DNA from: Fratercula arctica
Lineage: Eukaryota > Chordata > Aves > Charadriiformes > Alcidae
Direction: 5' to 3'
Length of the DNA: 64,000 bases
Assembly (NCBI GenBank): GCA_947846985.1
Contig: CANTUZ010000002.1
Span: forward strand, 155,367,889 to 155,431,888
In this document: piece by piece, positions 26,186-38,480 of the stretch
Layout: the number at the start of each line of letters is the position of its first letter
Numbering within the stretch: position 1 is the first letter of the stretch
Program-made: the position numbers and the translations under genes
Notes under the pieces: generated by a model
What the model was told of the DNA's origin: nothing
Database searches by the model: none
Seen by the model: only the letters and a program-made list of their open reading frames with translations

Positions 26186-28059
26186 GACTGGTAATTACTT
26201 AACCATTGGAACATGGAGCAAAACCAACTTCTTCCCAACTGTGTTGGTGCTAAGACACAATACTTTCTGACATCCACAAGACACATTGCAGCATGGGTTT
26301 AGAAAAAAATGGGTAATAGTTTGGAGCTGCAAAGATGTTTTTTGGACTCCTCATTGAATAATACGGATTAGGGTATGTCTGAGTGTCTGAAAGTGGAAGT
26401 TCATATTGCAGCTGTTGCCATCGAATTTTTCTTTCTTGTTTGTTTGTCAGGTGATGCTCCACAAGAGAGACTACAAAGGCAATGGGTTGCTATGCCTAGC
26501 CAAGACTGGCTAATGTCACTATGCTTTGCACGGGAACACAGCTTAAATGTGGAGACAGCAAGACGTAAGAGAGGGTAAGAAAAAGGCATGTTGTTTAAGT
26601 TGATTTTAAAGTATTGGACATGGCTGTGCTTTTTGTTTCTGAATAAATTCTGAATGAATAAATAAAATGGAAACTATGAAAATAGAGATTTTTGTTTGTT
26701 TTGGAGGAAGCAGCATATAAAAAAACCCCCAAACCTAAACCCATCAAAGTATTTGTTGGAAATAGATAGTTCCATAAAAACTTGCCTGCTAACATTCACA
26801 CAATGGTTTCTGAGAGCTAATGGGTCCTGCCAAGTTAATCGCCAGGAAAAGGGGAATTTAATGAGGCAGCAGGTGACTGCATATGGCAGTGTCAGCTGTG
26901 GCCTGGGGGACGTATTCCCTGTGCCCTCATTACCCTGTGAGCAGGTCTGGGACAGCCAAGCTGCTGAGTGGCCATTATACCAACTTGCAGGTAACTAGGC
27001 TGTTAACTAAGAATGAGCTGTAAAGCCAGTGTCTTGACTTACTTTGTGGGATGGGTCCTGCTAGGGTCTGCTTCTCACCCTCATTGACGTGGGAAAAGTG
27101 TTGGACTACAGGTAAGGTCGGGCTAAAGGAAGAGGGACATGGGGAAAGAGCTGGTGTCACTGTGACTTCTGGTCTTAGACATATAACGTGCGCTGACCCC
27201 AGAGACGAAGCTGTGACTCCTGCCTCCTGCATGGAGCTTTAGAACATCGATCTGGGCACACCCAGGGGAGGTAATCGCTCATCTGAAGCAAAATTACTTG
27301 GTGATTTGTAGAAACTTCAAAAACTGATAGCCTGTAACAATAGTCTTTGTGAGGAAAGAAGAGTAGGAAGAGGCTGTTGTATTTTTATTATTTTAAGTAA
27401 CTGATGAGCTAATTAACATGATACTTAATATCCTGTTGCTGTGAAAATATCCCTTGGCATATCCCATGTCACTGCTGCTGGGAATGGGTTTTGCAATCAA
27501 AAGTCATTTCACTCACATGTCATATGCTTTAGAACCTTAGATTTTCAGCAAACCAGCTGACATTCCTTCTTCTTTTTCTCCATTTGGCAACAGTGGTGGG
27601 TTTTTTTGTTTGCTTTTTTTTTTTTTTTTTAAATATTGCAAAGCTGAAGGAGGCACTGATTTCAAGACCCTCAAAAGGTACACAGACTGTGAAACAGGGA
27701 GATGTTCAATATATCAATATTAACATATTTATCAGCCAGAAAAAAACACCTTGGTCTGAGGGAGATCTGGGTCAGCAGAAGTAGCATGAGTGGCATTTTA
27801 CAGGGGATGCTGTCTAACCAGCCCTGCACATTGCTGGCATTTTCACACGAAAGAGCTGAATGAATCAGTCTCTGGATGTCTCTGTAACTCTGACAGCCAT
27901 CACCTAAAAAAGAGCTTAATGGAAAATGGACAGAAAAAAATATTATCTTTTTTAAAAAACTGGGCCTTATCTACTAAAGTTACGTAAAACAAGGAAATAT
28001 TTTTTTCCACCAGGAGAGCTAATGAGAGCATTCCTTAAATCCTAACTGAACAGCAGTAA

Positions 28060-28610
28060 GTTTCAAGTGCCTAGAGATATGCATATTGGATTTTTACCCC
28101 TTCCCTCCCATCTGCTGACTGCTCCGCAGTCATATTTTTTCCCTTCCTCCTGCAAAGCGCAGAGCTGGGGAAACCACAAATGCTTAATCGTGTCACTGCC
28201 ACTGGGCAACAGCAAAACAAAAAAGATTGATGGGGAGGTTAACAAGTTGGCTGTGCAATTATAATGCTTACCATGTAGCACTGACGATGGTTAATGTGGT
28301 TATTTTCTGCTCCTCTGATCGTTTCGCTGCGTGTTCGTCAAGTCGGCTCTGCAGCCGGGCTCTGCCCTCCCTGCGCTGCAGCTTGACAGGGGGCTATTAG
28401 CCACCTTTGCTGCGCTCTGTATTTGTACAAACTCTTTGACTCCCATTGCACTTAGGAAAGTCAGCTGAAGTTCTGCTAATGAGAAAAGGATTAGATGAGA
28501 TTGAGTTTTTTTTTATTTATTTTATTTTTTATTTTTTGCTGAGCTTTTAAAAATGCGCAAATGACTTGCGAGGTCATCGGGAACGAATTAAAGCTGAGGA
28601 CAGTGAGTGG
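28060..28610. promoter_or_regulatory. Candidate conserved regulatory element (CpG-enriched patch)
   Basis: Between about 28280 and 28610 I count roughly 14 CpG dinucleotides, including GATCGTTTCGCTGCGTGTTC and GACTTGCGAGGTCATCGGGA. The surrounding kilobases have very few. The stretch has no open frame with domains and no repeat signature. It also contains TTAATCG, CATGTAGC and CTAATGAG-like homeodomain-type AT motifs. Located about 4 kb beyond the ADCY8 polyadenylation region, it could be a distal enhancer or other conserved non-coding element. This is inference from composition only; a decayed repeat or chance cluster is possible. Confidence 0.25.
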
Positions 28611-31600
28611 TATTTCCCCCCTGGGTGCAAGGGCTATTTTTTTAATTGCTTTTTTTCTCAGCACACACTTCTAAATTGTATCACACCTATCACACTGTTC
28701 TCAGAAGAGTTAAAATCTCTTCTGTCTTGACTCTTAATGTGAGCTAAGAGTAGATGCCTTGACAGGTATCAGTACCTAACTGTGACTTTCTGAATAGATA
28801 TTACTAAAATTGATGAATGGCATAAATTAATCAACACTCAAACCTTTTTGCCGTCCTGCAAACAAGTGCTCTTGCCATAGATATGTTGTTAGCTGGAATA
28901 TAGAAGTGATGGTTGCAAATATGCACTTGGAGCAGTACAGAGAAATTATTTTGGTACAGAACTATTGTCCAGACGGTCAATATTCCATCTGCTTTAATGA
29001 TTAAGGATGAGTACTGCAAAGCTGGCATAAACTGCCCTTGATGTAGTTGATGGTATGTTGGCTTTCAGAGAAGAAAGCTGTCGATTTCAGCCTGTTTGTT
29101 TAGAAAACATTTAAGTCAGCAGAGCTTATGGCACGGAGCTTGTTGGAGGGACCGAGGTACAAATTTCTGAGCAAGCAGCTGGCTGCTGTTTGTTTCTGTA
29201 GTGCAATTTGTAGAGATAAATAAGGTGACATCAAAGAGTATAGTCAGCTTCTGCCAAGGTTTTCTCCTCTTAGTGGGGACAATATAGGAAAGCTCTCAAT
29301 ATTGGCTAGTTGGTTTGGCCAAAAAGTTACAGTATCAAGGCATTTTGCTTTTATTAATCCAGGCATGCATGTTTCAAAGGATATTAACCAGGTGTTTTGG
29401 CTTTATAGGTCCTTCTTGTATGAGCAATTCTACCCTGTACGAAGAAGTAACTCTGAAGATAGAGTTGTGAGGGAAAGCTGAATACTCTAATGGTACTGTA
29501 AAGTCATAGAGTAAAACCAGAAGACTGAGAGCATAAGCAATAGGTGCTGCTCCACTGAAAACAGATGCTACAATGAGAAATAACATTGCTGAACCTTTGA
29601 GGTCATCACACTTGGAAAAGGAACAAGCAATGTAATTGCTGGGGTGACAAATAGATAAATAGTGTAGAAAAATAGTCCCAAGCAGGGATTTACCTGTGGC
29701 AGTCACGGGTGAAATTCCTCACTAAAGAATTATTCATGGCAATGAGCTGATTTAGCAAACTCTTTATCTGGTTAACACAGCCTCAGGCTTCATTAGCAGC
29801 CAATTCTGCTTGGGTACACAGTTATACTAATGGGGATTTTGAGAGGGATAACACAGAAAGGCATCCGTGTCTGTGATAAGAAGCAGGAGATTCAGGCCTG
29901 TGCTAAGAAGCAGTGAAGTTGCCCTCCCAGCTCCAGTCTCCAATCCTGTTATCTAGTTAACACCTTCCATTCACTGCTAATTGTCATTACAGAGGTTGTC
30001 ATCAGTGGTGAGAATTAGAAAACCAGTTCAGCTGGGACATTAGCAAGAATTAAATGTTTAGAGAACCAGGAGAAGTGAACCAATCCAGCACAGAAATAAG
30101 CAGCCAAAACTTACTTCTTTAGTGCCTCAAATACCACTGTAATTGTGAAATTAATTTAACTGCTTCAGATGCTAGCCCTTCCTTGTCTTCGTCTCCTATA
30201 GTGTCAGCGCTGGCCTGGGTGAGCTGAGGGGCTCAGCTTTCCCTGTGTGGCGTAAAAAATGATTTTTGTGGGATTCAAAGGAGTAAGGAATTTGGAATGA
30301 GGGCTCAGTTACTGGCAGCATCGTCACTGGGTATAACATTTCAGACTGCTCTTTGCTCTCTGTGCTCAGACCTATTGTTCAGTGATACAACACTCTGTGG
30401 AATTTATTCGGTCATTTTTATTATTTTTTATATCTGAAGATGGCACTCGGCTGATTAAATTTTTCCCCACAAACCCATTCATCAGGTTATTTTACAATGA
30501 AAAACATTATTTTTATCTTACTATAATTAAACGCTTTTATGTTTTGGTGCCTCTTTTGTGAGTATACATTAGTGTCTTATAAAATGAAGGAATCAGTATT
30601 TCCTAGCCATATTGGCCACCTTTTAAAAGTGGGTTTGATCCAGTGGTGACGCTCCCAAGAAACCCCAGTTTTCACTATAGACTGGGTAACAGCCTGCAAA
30701 AAGCAAGGCCTGTATTTACAAAGAATTCGAATGTTGCACTGTATTGGTTGTGTAAGGTCTCATCCGGGGATTGCTGTGTGATTACAGGTTCTGCTGCTTC
30801 CATCTGTGGTTTACTTTAAAGATAATATTTACTGAGACAAAACCAGCTCCTCTGAGCATACAGACTTGCTGAGAGGTTCGTTTGTGCACTTTATAGCTCA
30901 GTGTGAACCATGGCACTGGTGCGTATAGGAGCCTGTGCTATATATTTACTATTTCCAAGGAGCAGTTGATTAGCCATCCCCCAAAAAGTTATCCTGCTTT
31001 TGATGTAGGGCTTGTAACACCGAGGTGTGCCATTGCCCCATCCCAGCAGGACTGTGTCTGTGCTAGCACACAAATCATTTGGGGTGTCCTCAGTCTTGGC
31101 CTCTCCTGCTCTCGAGGTAAATGAGCAGGAGTTCAGCAGTAAACTTCATCTCCTACTTTACTTCAATGCGTACTCATTTTACAGCCTCAGACAACCGTTG
31201 TTTTGGTGAGAACTCAGACTGGTGATGTGCTAAGCTCTGGAAAGTGACTCCAGAGAATTTAATTACTTTCTTGACTGGACAATAGACTCAGCTGAAGGCT
31301 CCAGACATGTCATTCAAGGTGTAATTCTGTCATCTGCTCATAGGTGTCTTGTGCAGGTCAAGATACCGTAGTGCATTTGAGCCCTCCAGATGGTACTGAC
31401 AGATATGACACAGTACCTACAGGAGAACCTCAACCTCCTGGCTTGGGTGCAAGAGGTTAGGTGGATACCAACATGCAATTTATCCGACTACAGTGCAGTC
31501 ACCTGCTTGTGAGGAGGACATCTTAGGCTATTTTAAGAGCCAGTGGACTCAATGGAATCAGTGGGTTTAGGGCAAGCTCCACCTATTCTATCTCCCAGAT

Positions 31601-32009
31601 CCTCACATCTGGGCAGATAGCACACCTTAAAATCCTTTGGCTGTATTGGCTAGCTTTTCCCTGGCTCTTATGGAGACCAGGCAACTAGCTTAGGTGCGTA
31701 TAACTCTACTTGAAGGCAACTAAAAGTGAGAAGAACCTACTCAGTCTCCTTATGCCTTTGCTTTCACCAAAAAAGTGTGGGCGGTATTCCCTCCTTTCCC
31801 CATCATTAACTCCCTATACAATTTATGTTCTAAATCCCTCCAGTCAGGGGTTTATTCTTGCCCCTTTCTGCAAGTAGTTGACACAGCTACTACGCCTGGA
31901 CATTCAGAGGTTAATCACAGCCTGGGGAAGAGATGCCGGCACCACTTGTTAAACTGTAGGAATTTGAATCTCATCGAAATATCACACCAGAAAATAATCA
32001 CACTTCTTC
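28611..32009. other. Intergenic stretch just downstream of ADCY8
   Basis: AT-rich sequence between the CpG-enriched patch and the ADCY8 polyadenylation region. I see no gene and no confident interspersed repeat. If the ADCY8 transcript uses a distal poly(A) site, part of this stretch would be 3' untranslated sequence. Confidence 0.5.
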
Positions 32010-32093
32010 TAAAAAAAATTAAACCCTTTTTATTTGTATATTTATTTTTATATATAAAAGAAATACAAAAAAAGAACACAAACAAAATGCTGA
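32010..32093 (-). terminator. ADCY8: ADCY8 3' untranslated end with two poly(A) signals
   Basis: Directly after the ADCY8 TAA stop, the minus strand runs through AT-rich sequence with two canonical AATAAA hexamers, at 32046-32041 and 32034-32029. A T-rich stretch and then a GU-rich stretch (GTGTGATTATTTTCTGGTGTG, around 32009-31987) follow, as expected of a downstream element. This would give an unusually short 3' UTR of about 80-90 nt. The cleavage point is inferred. A longer UTR using distal sites cannot be excluded. Confidence 0.55.
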
Positions 32094-32581
32094 TTATGGC
32101 AATTCAGTTTTGTCAGCCCCCTCTGCCTGGGCTGCTGCCTCAGGCCCACTGGGAGTGAGCAAAGTCCTCCGGTTGTAATGTCCTTTTATGATTCCAGAGT
32201 TATTGTTCTCATTAAGGATTTGCTTCTGTTTTTGCCTGTTAAGAGACTGTACAAGTCCTAATACAACAGCTGCTAATGAATACTGTCCAGTCAGTTTTCT
32301 TGGTTGTAAGATTAAAGGATTTGGTTGAACTCTTCCTAGAAGAAAATATGTTTTGATTTTTCCTTCCTGTTCACTGATACCTTTGACATAAATCTCTCCT
32401 CGGTAGTCGAAGGCAAATCCCCGGTCCTTCAGGATCAGATACGTTTCTTCAGGCACTTGTATTCTGTCACTAACACCTGTGCTGTCCATTCGACTTGCTA
32501 AATTAACCGTTTTGCCCCAGATATCATATTGGGGTTTCTTAGCACCGATAACTCCCGCTACGACAGAGCCATGGCTAATCC
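32094..32581 (-). CDS. ADCY8: ADCY8 last coding exon: end of C2 catalytic domain and C2b tail
   Basis: This 488-nt terminal exon encodes 161 residues and a TAA stop. It begins after an AATAG acceptor; its first two bases complete a glycine codon from the preceding exon (I-G-I-S-H-G). The N-terminal part carries the C2 motif [19 protein letters not shown]. In class III cyclases the Asp of YDIWG contacts the adenine ring, and the Asn and Arg of TVNxASR stabilise the transition state; all three are present. IYVKG supplies the phosphate-binding Lys region. After the domain ends near FLLGRVQP, the C2b tail contains [18 protein letters not shown], matching the IQ-like calmodulin-binding segment described for mammalian AC8. 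The product makes cAMP from ATP at the plasma membrane in response to Ca2+/calmodulin. Identification rests on near-identity to AC8 over the whole exon, including the AC8-specific tail. Confidence 0.97.
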
Positions 32582-34091
32582 CTATTAAAAAAAAAAAAAA
32601 AAAAAAAAAAATTGGGAAGAGAGAGTCAGTTAGACAAGAATGGCTGAAAGCTGCATGTGCGCTTAAGAACTAGATGAAGCCTGGTTCAGATACGCTTATC
32701 TCTAAGTTTAAAGAAGAGGTGTATATACAAAGAAGGTAAGAAAAAAAAACCAGAAAAGCTAGAAAACATGAAAAGTGATACCCACAGGGTTATTTTACAG
32801 GACGCCCATCACAGCGGAACCACAGTTATTGTGTATCATCTGTATTCTGTGCACTATTGCCAGAATCTAAGTATGCAGCAAACTGATACTTATGTAGTAG
32901 AAAAGAACTCTCTGGAAGGATTTCTGGGTTTACACTTGTTGAAGGCAACCTTCTTAGTGCTATGCAGTCAAGAAATTACATTCTTATGTTCCATGAAGTG
33001 AAAATATTGAAGTATTCTACAAAGTTATTGAAAGACTGTATCTTGTAAGATTGTTGCATAAATTCAATACAAGCAATAACAGAGAAGAGACTATTTTTTT
33101 CTACAGCAGTGATTTAAGAATACATTTAGTGATAGTGAAAGGCACATCTTTGAGAAAAAGGCTTAGCTTTTTCAGATTTTTTTTAAAGAATATTTTTTTT
33201 TAAATTCATGATAGAAATTATTTCCAAATATTGTTGCATTCATACTCTATGCAATCTTTGCAAGTGATCCACACTTCCTAAAAGTGGATGCATGTTCCCT
33301 GAGAAACCTTGGGATCTGAGAGTTTTCTGTTAAAAAATGTAAGGAAATGCAGACCACAGATAGTGATGCTGCGACCCTTCAAGCTGTGACTGATGAATAT
33401 ACTTCAGCTTTTTTATGGCAGGGGTGTCTGTAAAGGACATGCTTCTTCCAGGTGATTTTTGGTTTTGGCCAGTGATCCAGTCAACACGAGAAACCATCAG
33501 ATTCACTCCTGCTACGTGCCATCTTTTCATGTCCCATCCTACTAATCATCCAGAATACCCCATCCAGGATAATAGGTTCCCCATCACAGCAATTCAAAGC
33601 TGCTGCCACTGGGACAGGTCAAGTCTCAACCGGAAATTAAATTTTGTGCAAAACCAAAGTACTACACGCAGGGTTTAGAGTAAGCTACTATTACCCCTTT
33701 ACTGAAGAAGAATCTAAGACAATGAGATTAATTAGAGACTATGCAAGCCAGTATCAAGCCTGGGGTTAGGTCTGGGCTGCCCAGTTCACTTTTTGTGTTA
33801 TACCTATGGGGTCTTGGCCAGACTTGCTAAAGACAGTAGCTTAACTATGGTACCCATTCACAATTCACTAAGCATTAGAAGGCAGTTCTCAAACCAGGGC
33901 CCATATTCTGCAAATGGAGTATTTCTTATTTCTAACTTTGCCTGGGATGAAGTAAATTTTAAAACAGAAGGCACAGGTTTTGGAGTCTCTTAAATTGCAC
34001 ATGTCCTTGCAATGTTCCTGGGGTGCACTTACAGAGCCAGATACTTGCAGACAAAATCCCATTTTAGTTCTCACGTTTGAACTACACTTAC
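32582..34091 (-). other. ADCY8: ADCY8 last intron
   Basis: A 1.5-kb intron with donor G|GTAAGTG and acceptor AATAG|GG. The polypyrimidine tract is a pure T homopolymer (A25 on the plus strand, 32587-32611). The remainder is AT-rich with a few A or T runs; no mobile element or gene is recognised. Confidence 0.9.
32587..32611. repeat. Poly(A) tract, 25 nt (poly(T) on the ADCY8 strand)
   Basis: Twenty-five consecutive A residues on the plus strand. On the transcribed minus strand these are the polypyrimidine tract, five bases from the last ADCY8 acceptor AG. Confidence 0.9.
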
Positions 34092-34206
34092 CGATACGGA
34101 GTTCAAAGTTGTTAAATGAATGCTTGTTGATCTCCTGTATGCTTTCATTCAGAGCTATGGAGAAATCGGCCAGAGCGCACAAATGCCCCCATTTGTCTTC
34201 ACATTG
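34092..34206 (-). CDS. ADCY8: ADCY8 exon: C2 domain middle
   Basis: This 115-nt exon starts at phase 0 after CTTACTCCTCAG and ends one base into a glycine codon before GTAAGTG. It encodes [16 protein letters not shown], continues through a helix with [15 protein letters not shown], and ends NNFELRI-G. It supplies the part of the C2 fold that leads into the LRIGISHG strand, next to the catalytic cleft. Sequence and junction positions agree with vertebrate AC8. The exon lies between the penultimate and last introns with strong consensus splice sites on both sides. Confidence 0.96.
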
Positions 34207-36064
34207 CTGAGGAGTAAGTTATAAACCAATATGTTAGAAAAGTTTTGCGTTTGCCCAGCTCCCACCCATCCCTGCCAAGTTCCGAGTATCTGAATTCGGA
34301 ATTCGTAAGAACAGTCTCAACATACTAGATCCAAGAGAGGTATTATTAACTTCTCTTGGGGTAATGCTTGCCATTTATATTAAAACATTTGTATACCTGG
34401 ATACAGAGAAGCTTAGAGTGAAGTACCAAAGAAAGTAATTTCCTGTCAATAATCTGACAGGCAATCATGGGAATTAATGAGGTTTGTGAAATCCATGTAA
34501 GGCTGAGAAAGAAAGCATAAAGAAGATTGAGATAGCTTAGGTGCAAGGGACAAAAACTAGTGAGAACCAGGGATGACCCACGTAAGCAAGAAGTAGAGTG
34601 AAAGAAGTGAAAGATGTAATTCTCCTTTGCTGAAACTGTCACCCAGGAAAAGCACTAATTCCAGTGCTCCCAGGGATGGAATAGTGACAGGAACAAAAGG
34701 GCAAGCCAGGCAACCCGGGACCAGTTAAGTGGAAGAGAAAAAGCTATTCTGTAGCTCGTTAATCGCCTCTGCTTAGAGCAGTCAAGTAATTCCCTGCTCC
34801 TTTCCCTCCATTTCCATTCCTACCAGGCAGTTGATATACAGATGGAGACCAGGAGTGGGTTTTAATCTTCCCAGAACACCAACAGAGCAGATGGTGGGGC
34901 AGGAACTCTCAAAGGAGGACAGGGAATTCCTTAATTATTTCTCTGAGTAGGCAGTGGAGTAAGGGACAGCCCTGGTTTTGTCCCAATAGGGGTATGGTGT
35001 CATGTCATCTATTCTGAAGTCAGGTAGTTCTTTCATCAAGTTTCCAGTCCATAGGAATGGAGTATTGCAACCCCCACCCTGGGTCATGCAGTCCAGCCAT
35101 TTGCAATTTTCATCATCCTCAGAGTTTAATACTGAACATAAGCATCTCCCTGGCATCACCCTGTTCTGTTCACACTCTGCTTGGTCCTTGTCCTCAGTTT
35201 CACTCAGTTCACAGCACGCCAACCTCCATCAGCAGCCCTCACTTCCTAGATGCTGACAAGGTGATAGACATGTATTTTGGAAGATAAGTATATTTAAAAT
35301 ATACATAACAATTCCATTAGGCTATTATGGTTATAGAAAAAGGATGAATTAATCAGTCTTGGAAATGCTGCAAAGATTTTCTCCCTTTGAATCTTTACCC
35401 ACACCAAGAGTCAAAAGAAGTGGTTAGGAGCTGTGTAGCTATAACCAGCTACCTCCCTGATGTCCAGTCCTTCTTTCCTCATCTCTGCATAGAAGAATTT
35501 TGAGTTGGAACAAAAAAAATATCTCATGCATGTCTAGTATTGTGGATTTCTAGCTGTCAGCATCACTTGTTACTCTGTAGGTGGGAGATGCTCAGCTAGT
35601 TACACTCCACATGTTTTATAATGTATTCTAAATAAACAATGGCAATTTTCTAGTTTATAAAGTTTATGCTAATCTGGCTTCTGCTTTCGTGGCAGTTGCA
35701 ATCAATGTGGGCAGATCTGATCCCCACTCTGTGGTTAATCTGGGGCAGCAGACCCTTTTTTGTGGTGCTCTTCCTTGGGGAGAAGCACCAGTTGCCAAGC
35801 AAGACAGATTTCAGCAACAGCCGACTTCTCGCTGGATGGTATTTTAGAGCCTCATTTCATTCCTTTGGAGACCCTGTTTCCAGGCATATTCTTGGATGTA
35901 ATTACGAATGGATTTCTCTCATCTGACTTATCTGAGGTTTATGGCTGTGACTGTGCATGTGTCCTCTGTGGCTGATTTTTCCCTCAGCTTCGTTTGCATT
36001 CTGCAACTGAGAGCAGCATGCAGATTTCTGGCTTTTGTGATGTTCTTCAGAAGGGAATCAGCAG

Positions 36065-38222
36065 AACTGCTGCCTCTTTAGGAGACTGGTTGACAGAGTC
36101 CCTTGGGAGGCAGTCCTGAAGGGCAAAGGAGTCCAGGAAGGCTGGACATTCTTCAAGAATGAAGTCTTAAAAGCACAGGAGCAGGCTGTCCCTGTGCACT
36201 GAAAGATGCGCTGGTGGGGAAGAAGACTAGCCTGGCTGAACAGAGAGCTTTGGCTGGAAATCAGGGGGAAAAAAAAGAGTTTATAACCTTAGGAAGAAGG
36301 GCATGTAACTCAGGAGGACTAAAAGGATGTCGTGAGGTTATGCAGGGAGAAAATTAGAAGGGCCAAAGCCCAACTAGAACTTAATATGGCTACTGATGTA
36401 AAAGACAATAAAACAATGTTTCTATAAATATGTTAGCAACAGAAGGAGGACTAAGGAGAATCTTCATCCTTTATTGGATGCAGGGGGAAACATAGTGACA
36501 AAGGATGAGGAAAAGGCTGAGATACTTAATGCCTTCTTTGCCTCGGTTTTTAACAGAAAGACCAGTTGTTCTTGGTGTACCCAGACCCCTGAGCTGGAAG
36601 ACAGGGATGGGGAGCAGAATGAAGACCCCATAATCCAAGGGGAAGTGGTTAATGACCTGCTACACCACTTAGATGCACACAAGTCTATGGGGCTGGACGG
36701 GATTCACCCAAAGGTACCAAGGAACTGGCAGAAGTGCTCATCAAGCCAATTCCTGTCATTTATCAAAAGTCCTACTTAACCGGAGAGGTCCCAGTTGACT
36801 GGAAGATAGCAAATGTGATGCCCATCTATAAGAAGGGCCACAAGGAGGATGTGGGCAACTACAAGCCTGTCAATCTGGCCTCAATGCTGGGAAGGTTATG
36901 GAGCAGATCATCTTGAGTGCCATCACGTGGCACCTACAGGACAACCAGGCGATCAGGCCCAGACAGCATGGGTTTATGAAAGGCAGGTTCTGCTTGACTA
37001 ACCTGATCTTCTATTACAAGGAGACCTGCTTAGTCGATGAGGGAAAGGCTGTGAGTGTTGTCTGCCTAGACTTCAGCAAAGCCTTTGACACTATTTCCCA
37101 CAGCATTATCCTGGAGAAACTGGCTGCTCATGGCTTGGATGGGACTACACTTGAGTACACTTACTCCTGGGTAGAAAACCGGCTGGCTTGATGGGCCCAA
37201 AGAGTGGTGCTGAATGGATTTAAATCTAGAGGGCAGCCAGTTGCAAGTGGTGTTCCCTAGAGCTTGGTATTGGGCTGGTTCTGTTTAGTATCTTTATCAA
37301 TGATCTGGATGAGGGGATTGAGTGTACCCTCAGTAAGTTTGCAGATGCCATCAAGTTGGGCAGAAGTGTTGATCTGCTTGAGGGTAGGATGGCTTTGCAG
37401 AGGGATGTGGACAGGCTGGATTGATGGGCTGAGGCCAATGATATGAGGTTCAACAAGGCCAAGTGCCGGGTCCTGCACTTGTGTCACAACAACCCCATGC
37501 AGCACTACAGGCTTGGGAAAGAGTGGCTGGAGAGCTGCCCAGGGGAAAAGGGCCTGGGAGTGTTGGTTAACAGTCAGCTAAATATGAGCCAGCAGTGTGC
37601 CCAGGTGGTCAAGAAGGCCAACAGCATCCTGGCCTGTATCAGAAATAGTGTGGCCAGCAGGACTAGGGAAGTGATTGTCCCCCTGTACTTGGCACTGGTG
37701 AGGCCGCACCTCGAGTACTGTGTTCAGTTTTGGCCTCCTCACTATGAGACATTGAGGTGCTCAAGTTTGTCCAAAGAAGAGCAATGAAGCTGGTGAGAGA
37801 TCTAGAGAACAAGTCTTACGAGAGGCAGCTGAGGGAACTGCGGTTATTTAGCCTGGAGAAAAGGGGGTTCAGGGGAGACCTTATTGCTCCCTACAACTAC
37901 CTGAAAGGAGGCTGTAGAGAGGTGGGGGCCGGTCTCTTCTCCCAAGTAACAGGTGATAGGACAAGAGGAAATGTCCTCAAGTTGCTCCAAGGGAGGATTA
38001 GGATGAATATTAGGCAAAAAAATGTCACCAAAGGGGTTGTCAAGCATTGGAACAGGCTGCCCAGGGAAGTGGTTGAGTCGCCATCCCTGGAGGTATTTTA
38101 AAGATGTGTAGTTGTGGTGCTGAGGGACATGGTTCAGTGGTGGGCTTGGTAGTGTTTAGTTTAGGGTTGGACTCAATGATCTTAAGGGTCTTTTCCCATG
38201 TAAATGATTGTATGATTCTATG
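36065..38222 (+). mobile_element. Degraded CR1 LINE (ORF2 reverse-transcriptase pseudogene plus 3' end)
   Basis: About 2.15 kb of an old CR1, antisense to ADCY8. Broken frames carry ORF2 pieces in order: a segment before the RT with [17 protein letters not shown] (about 36505-36555), VNDLLHHLDAHKSMGLDG (about 36648-36701), YKKGHKEDVGNYKPVNLAS, motif A as CLDFSKAFDTISHS (about 37063), and the C-terminal region with [14 protein letters not shown] and [10 protein letters not shown]. Several frame changes and stops interrupt it. The RT active site reads FADAIKLG instead of FADDTKLG (about 37339), so a catalytic Asp is lost. It ends in a 3' terminal TGATTGTATGATTCTATG. The element differs in sequence from the one at 46.5 kb, so it belongs to another CR1 subfamily. 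Confidence 0.93.
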
Positions 38223-38387
38223 CTTCACTTGAACTGATGGGTCTGCTTTCTTTTTGATGCATAGTTTATCATGCTGTCTTTAGATATACAGCTACATCAT
38301 CACAAAAATGTATAAATGCAGCCTTACACTTGCATAAGTGTGCTGTCAGTTAATAGATCTGCTCCATATATCATTGGAGGCTGTCAG

Positions 38388-38480
38388 CCAGATTCCAGCC
38401 TGAATTACAGTGGTAACTTTAGAGTATGTCCAAAGATATAGATAGACCTGCTGTAGATTCACATCAGTGTGATTGAAAGG
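38388..38480. mobile_element. Possible palindromic MITE-like relic
   Basis: CCAGATTCCAGCCTGAATTA, then ACAGTGGTAACTTTAGAGTA, and later GATTCACATCAGTGTGATTG resemble the two arms of an amniote palindromic DNA-transposon relic (ACACCGGTGTAAAT-type core). Decay is heavy and symmetry is weak. Confidence 0.22.

Larger units (their letters stand above)
19367..28059. other. Intergenic stretch without a supportable gene
   Basis: No coding gene is recognised. It contains a T21 run followed by AACAG (23980-24005), a G/T-rich tract (26124-26185), a T-rich tract (27599-27631) and a very weak MIR-like patch near 25832-25900 (CTGCCACTGACCTCC, then CCATTTTTGTCATCTGTGG). Reading frames are short and featureless. 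Confidence 0.55.
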
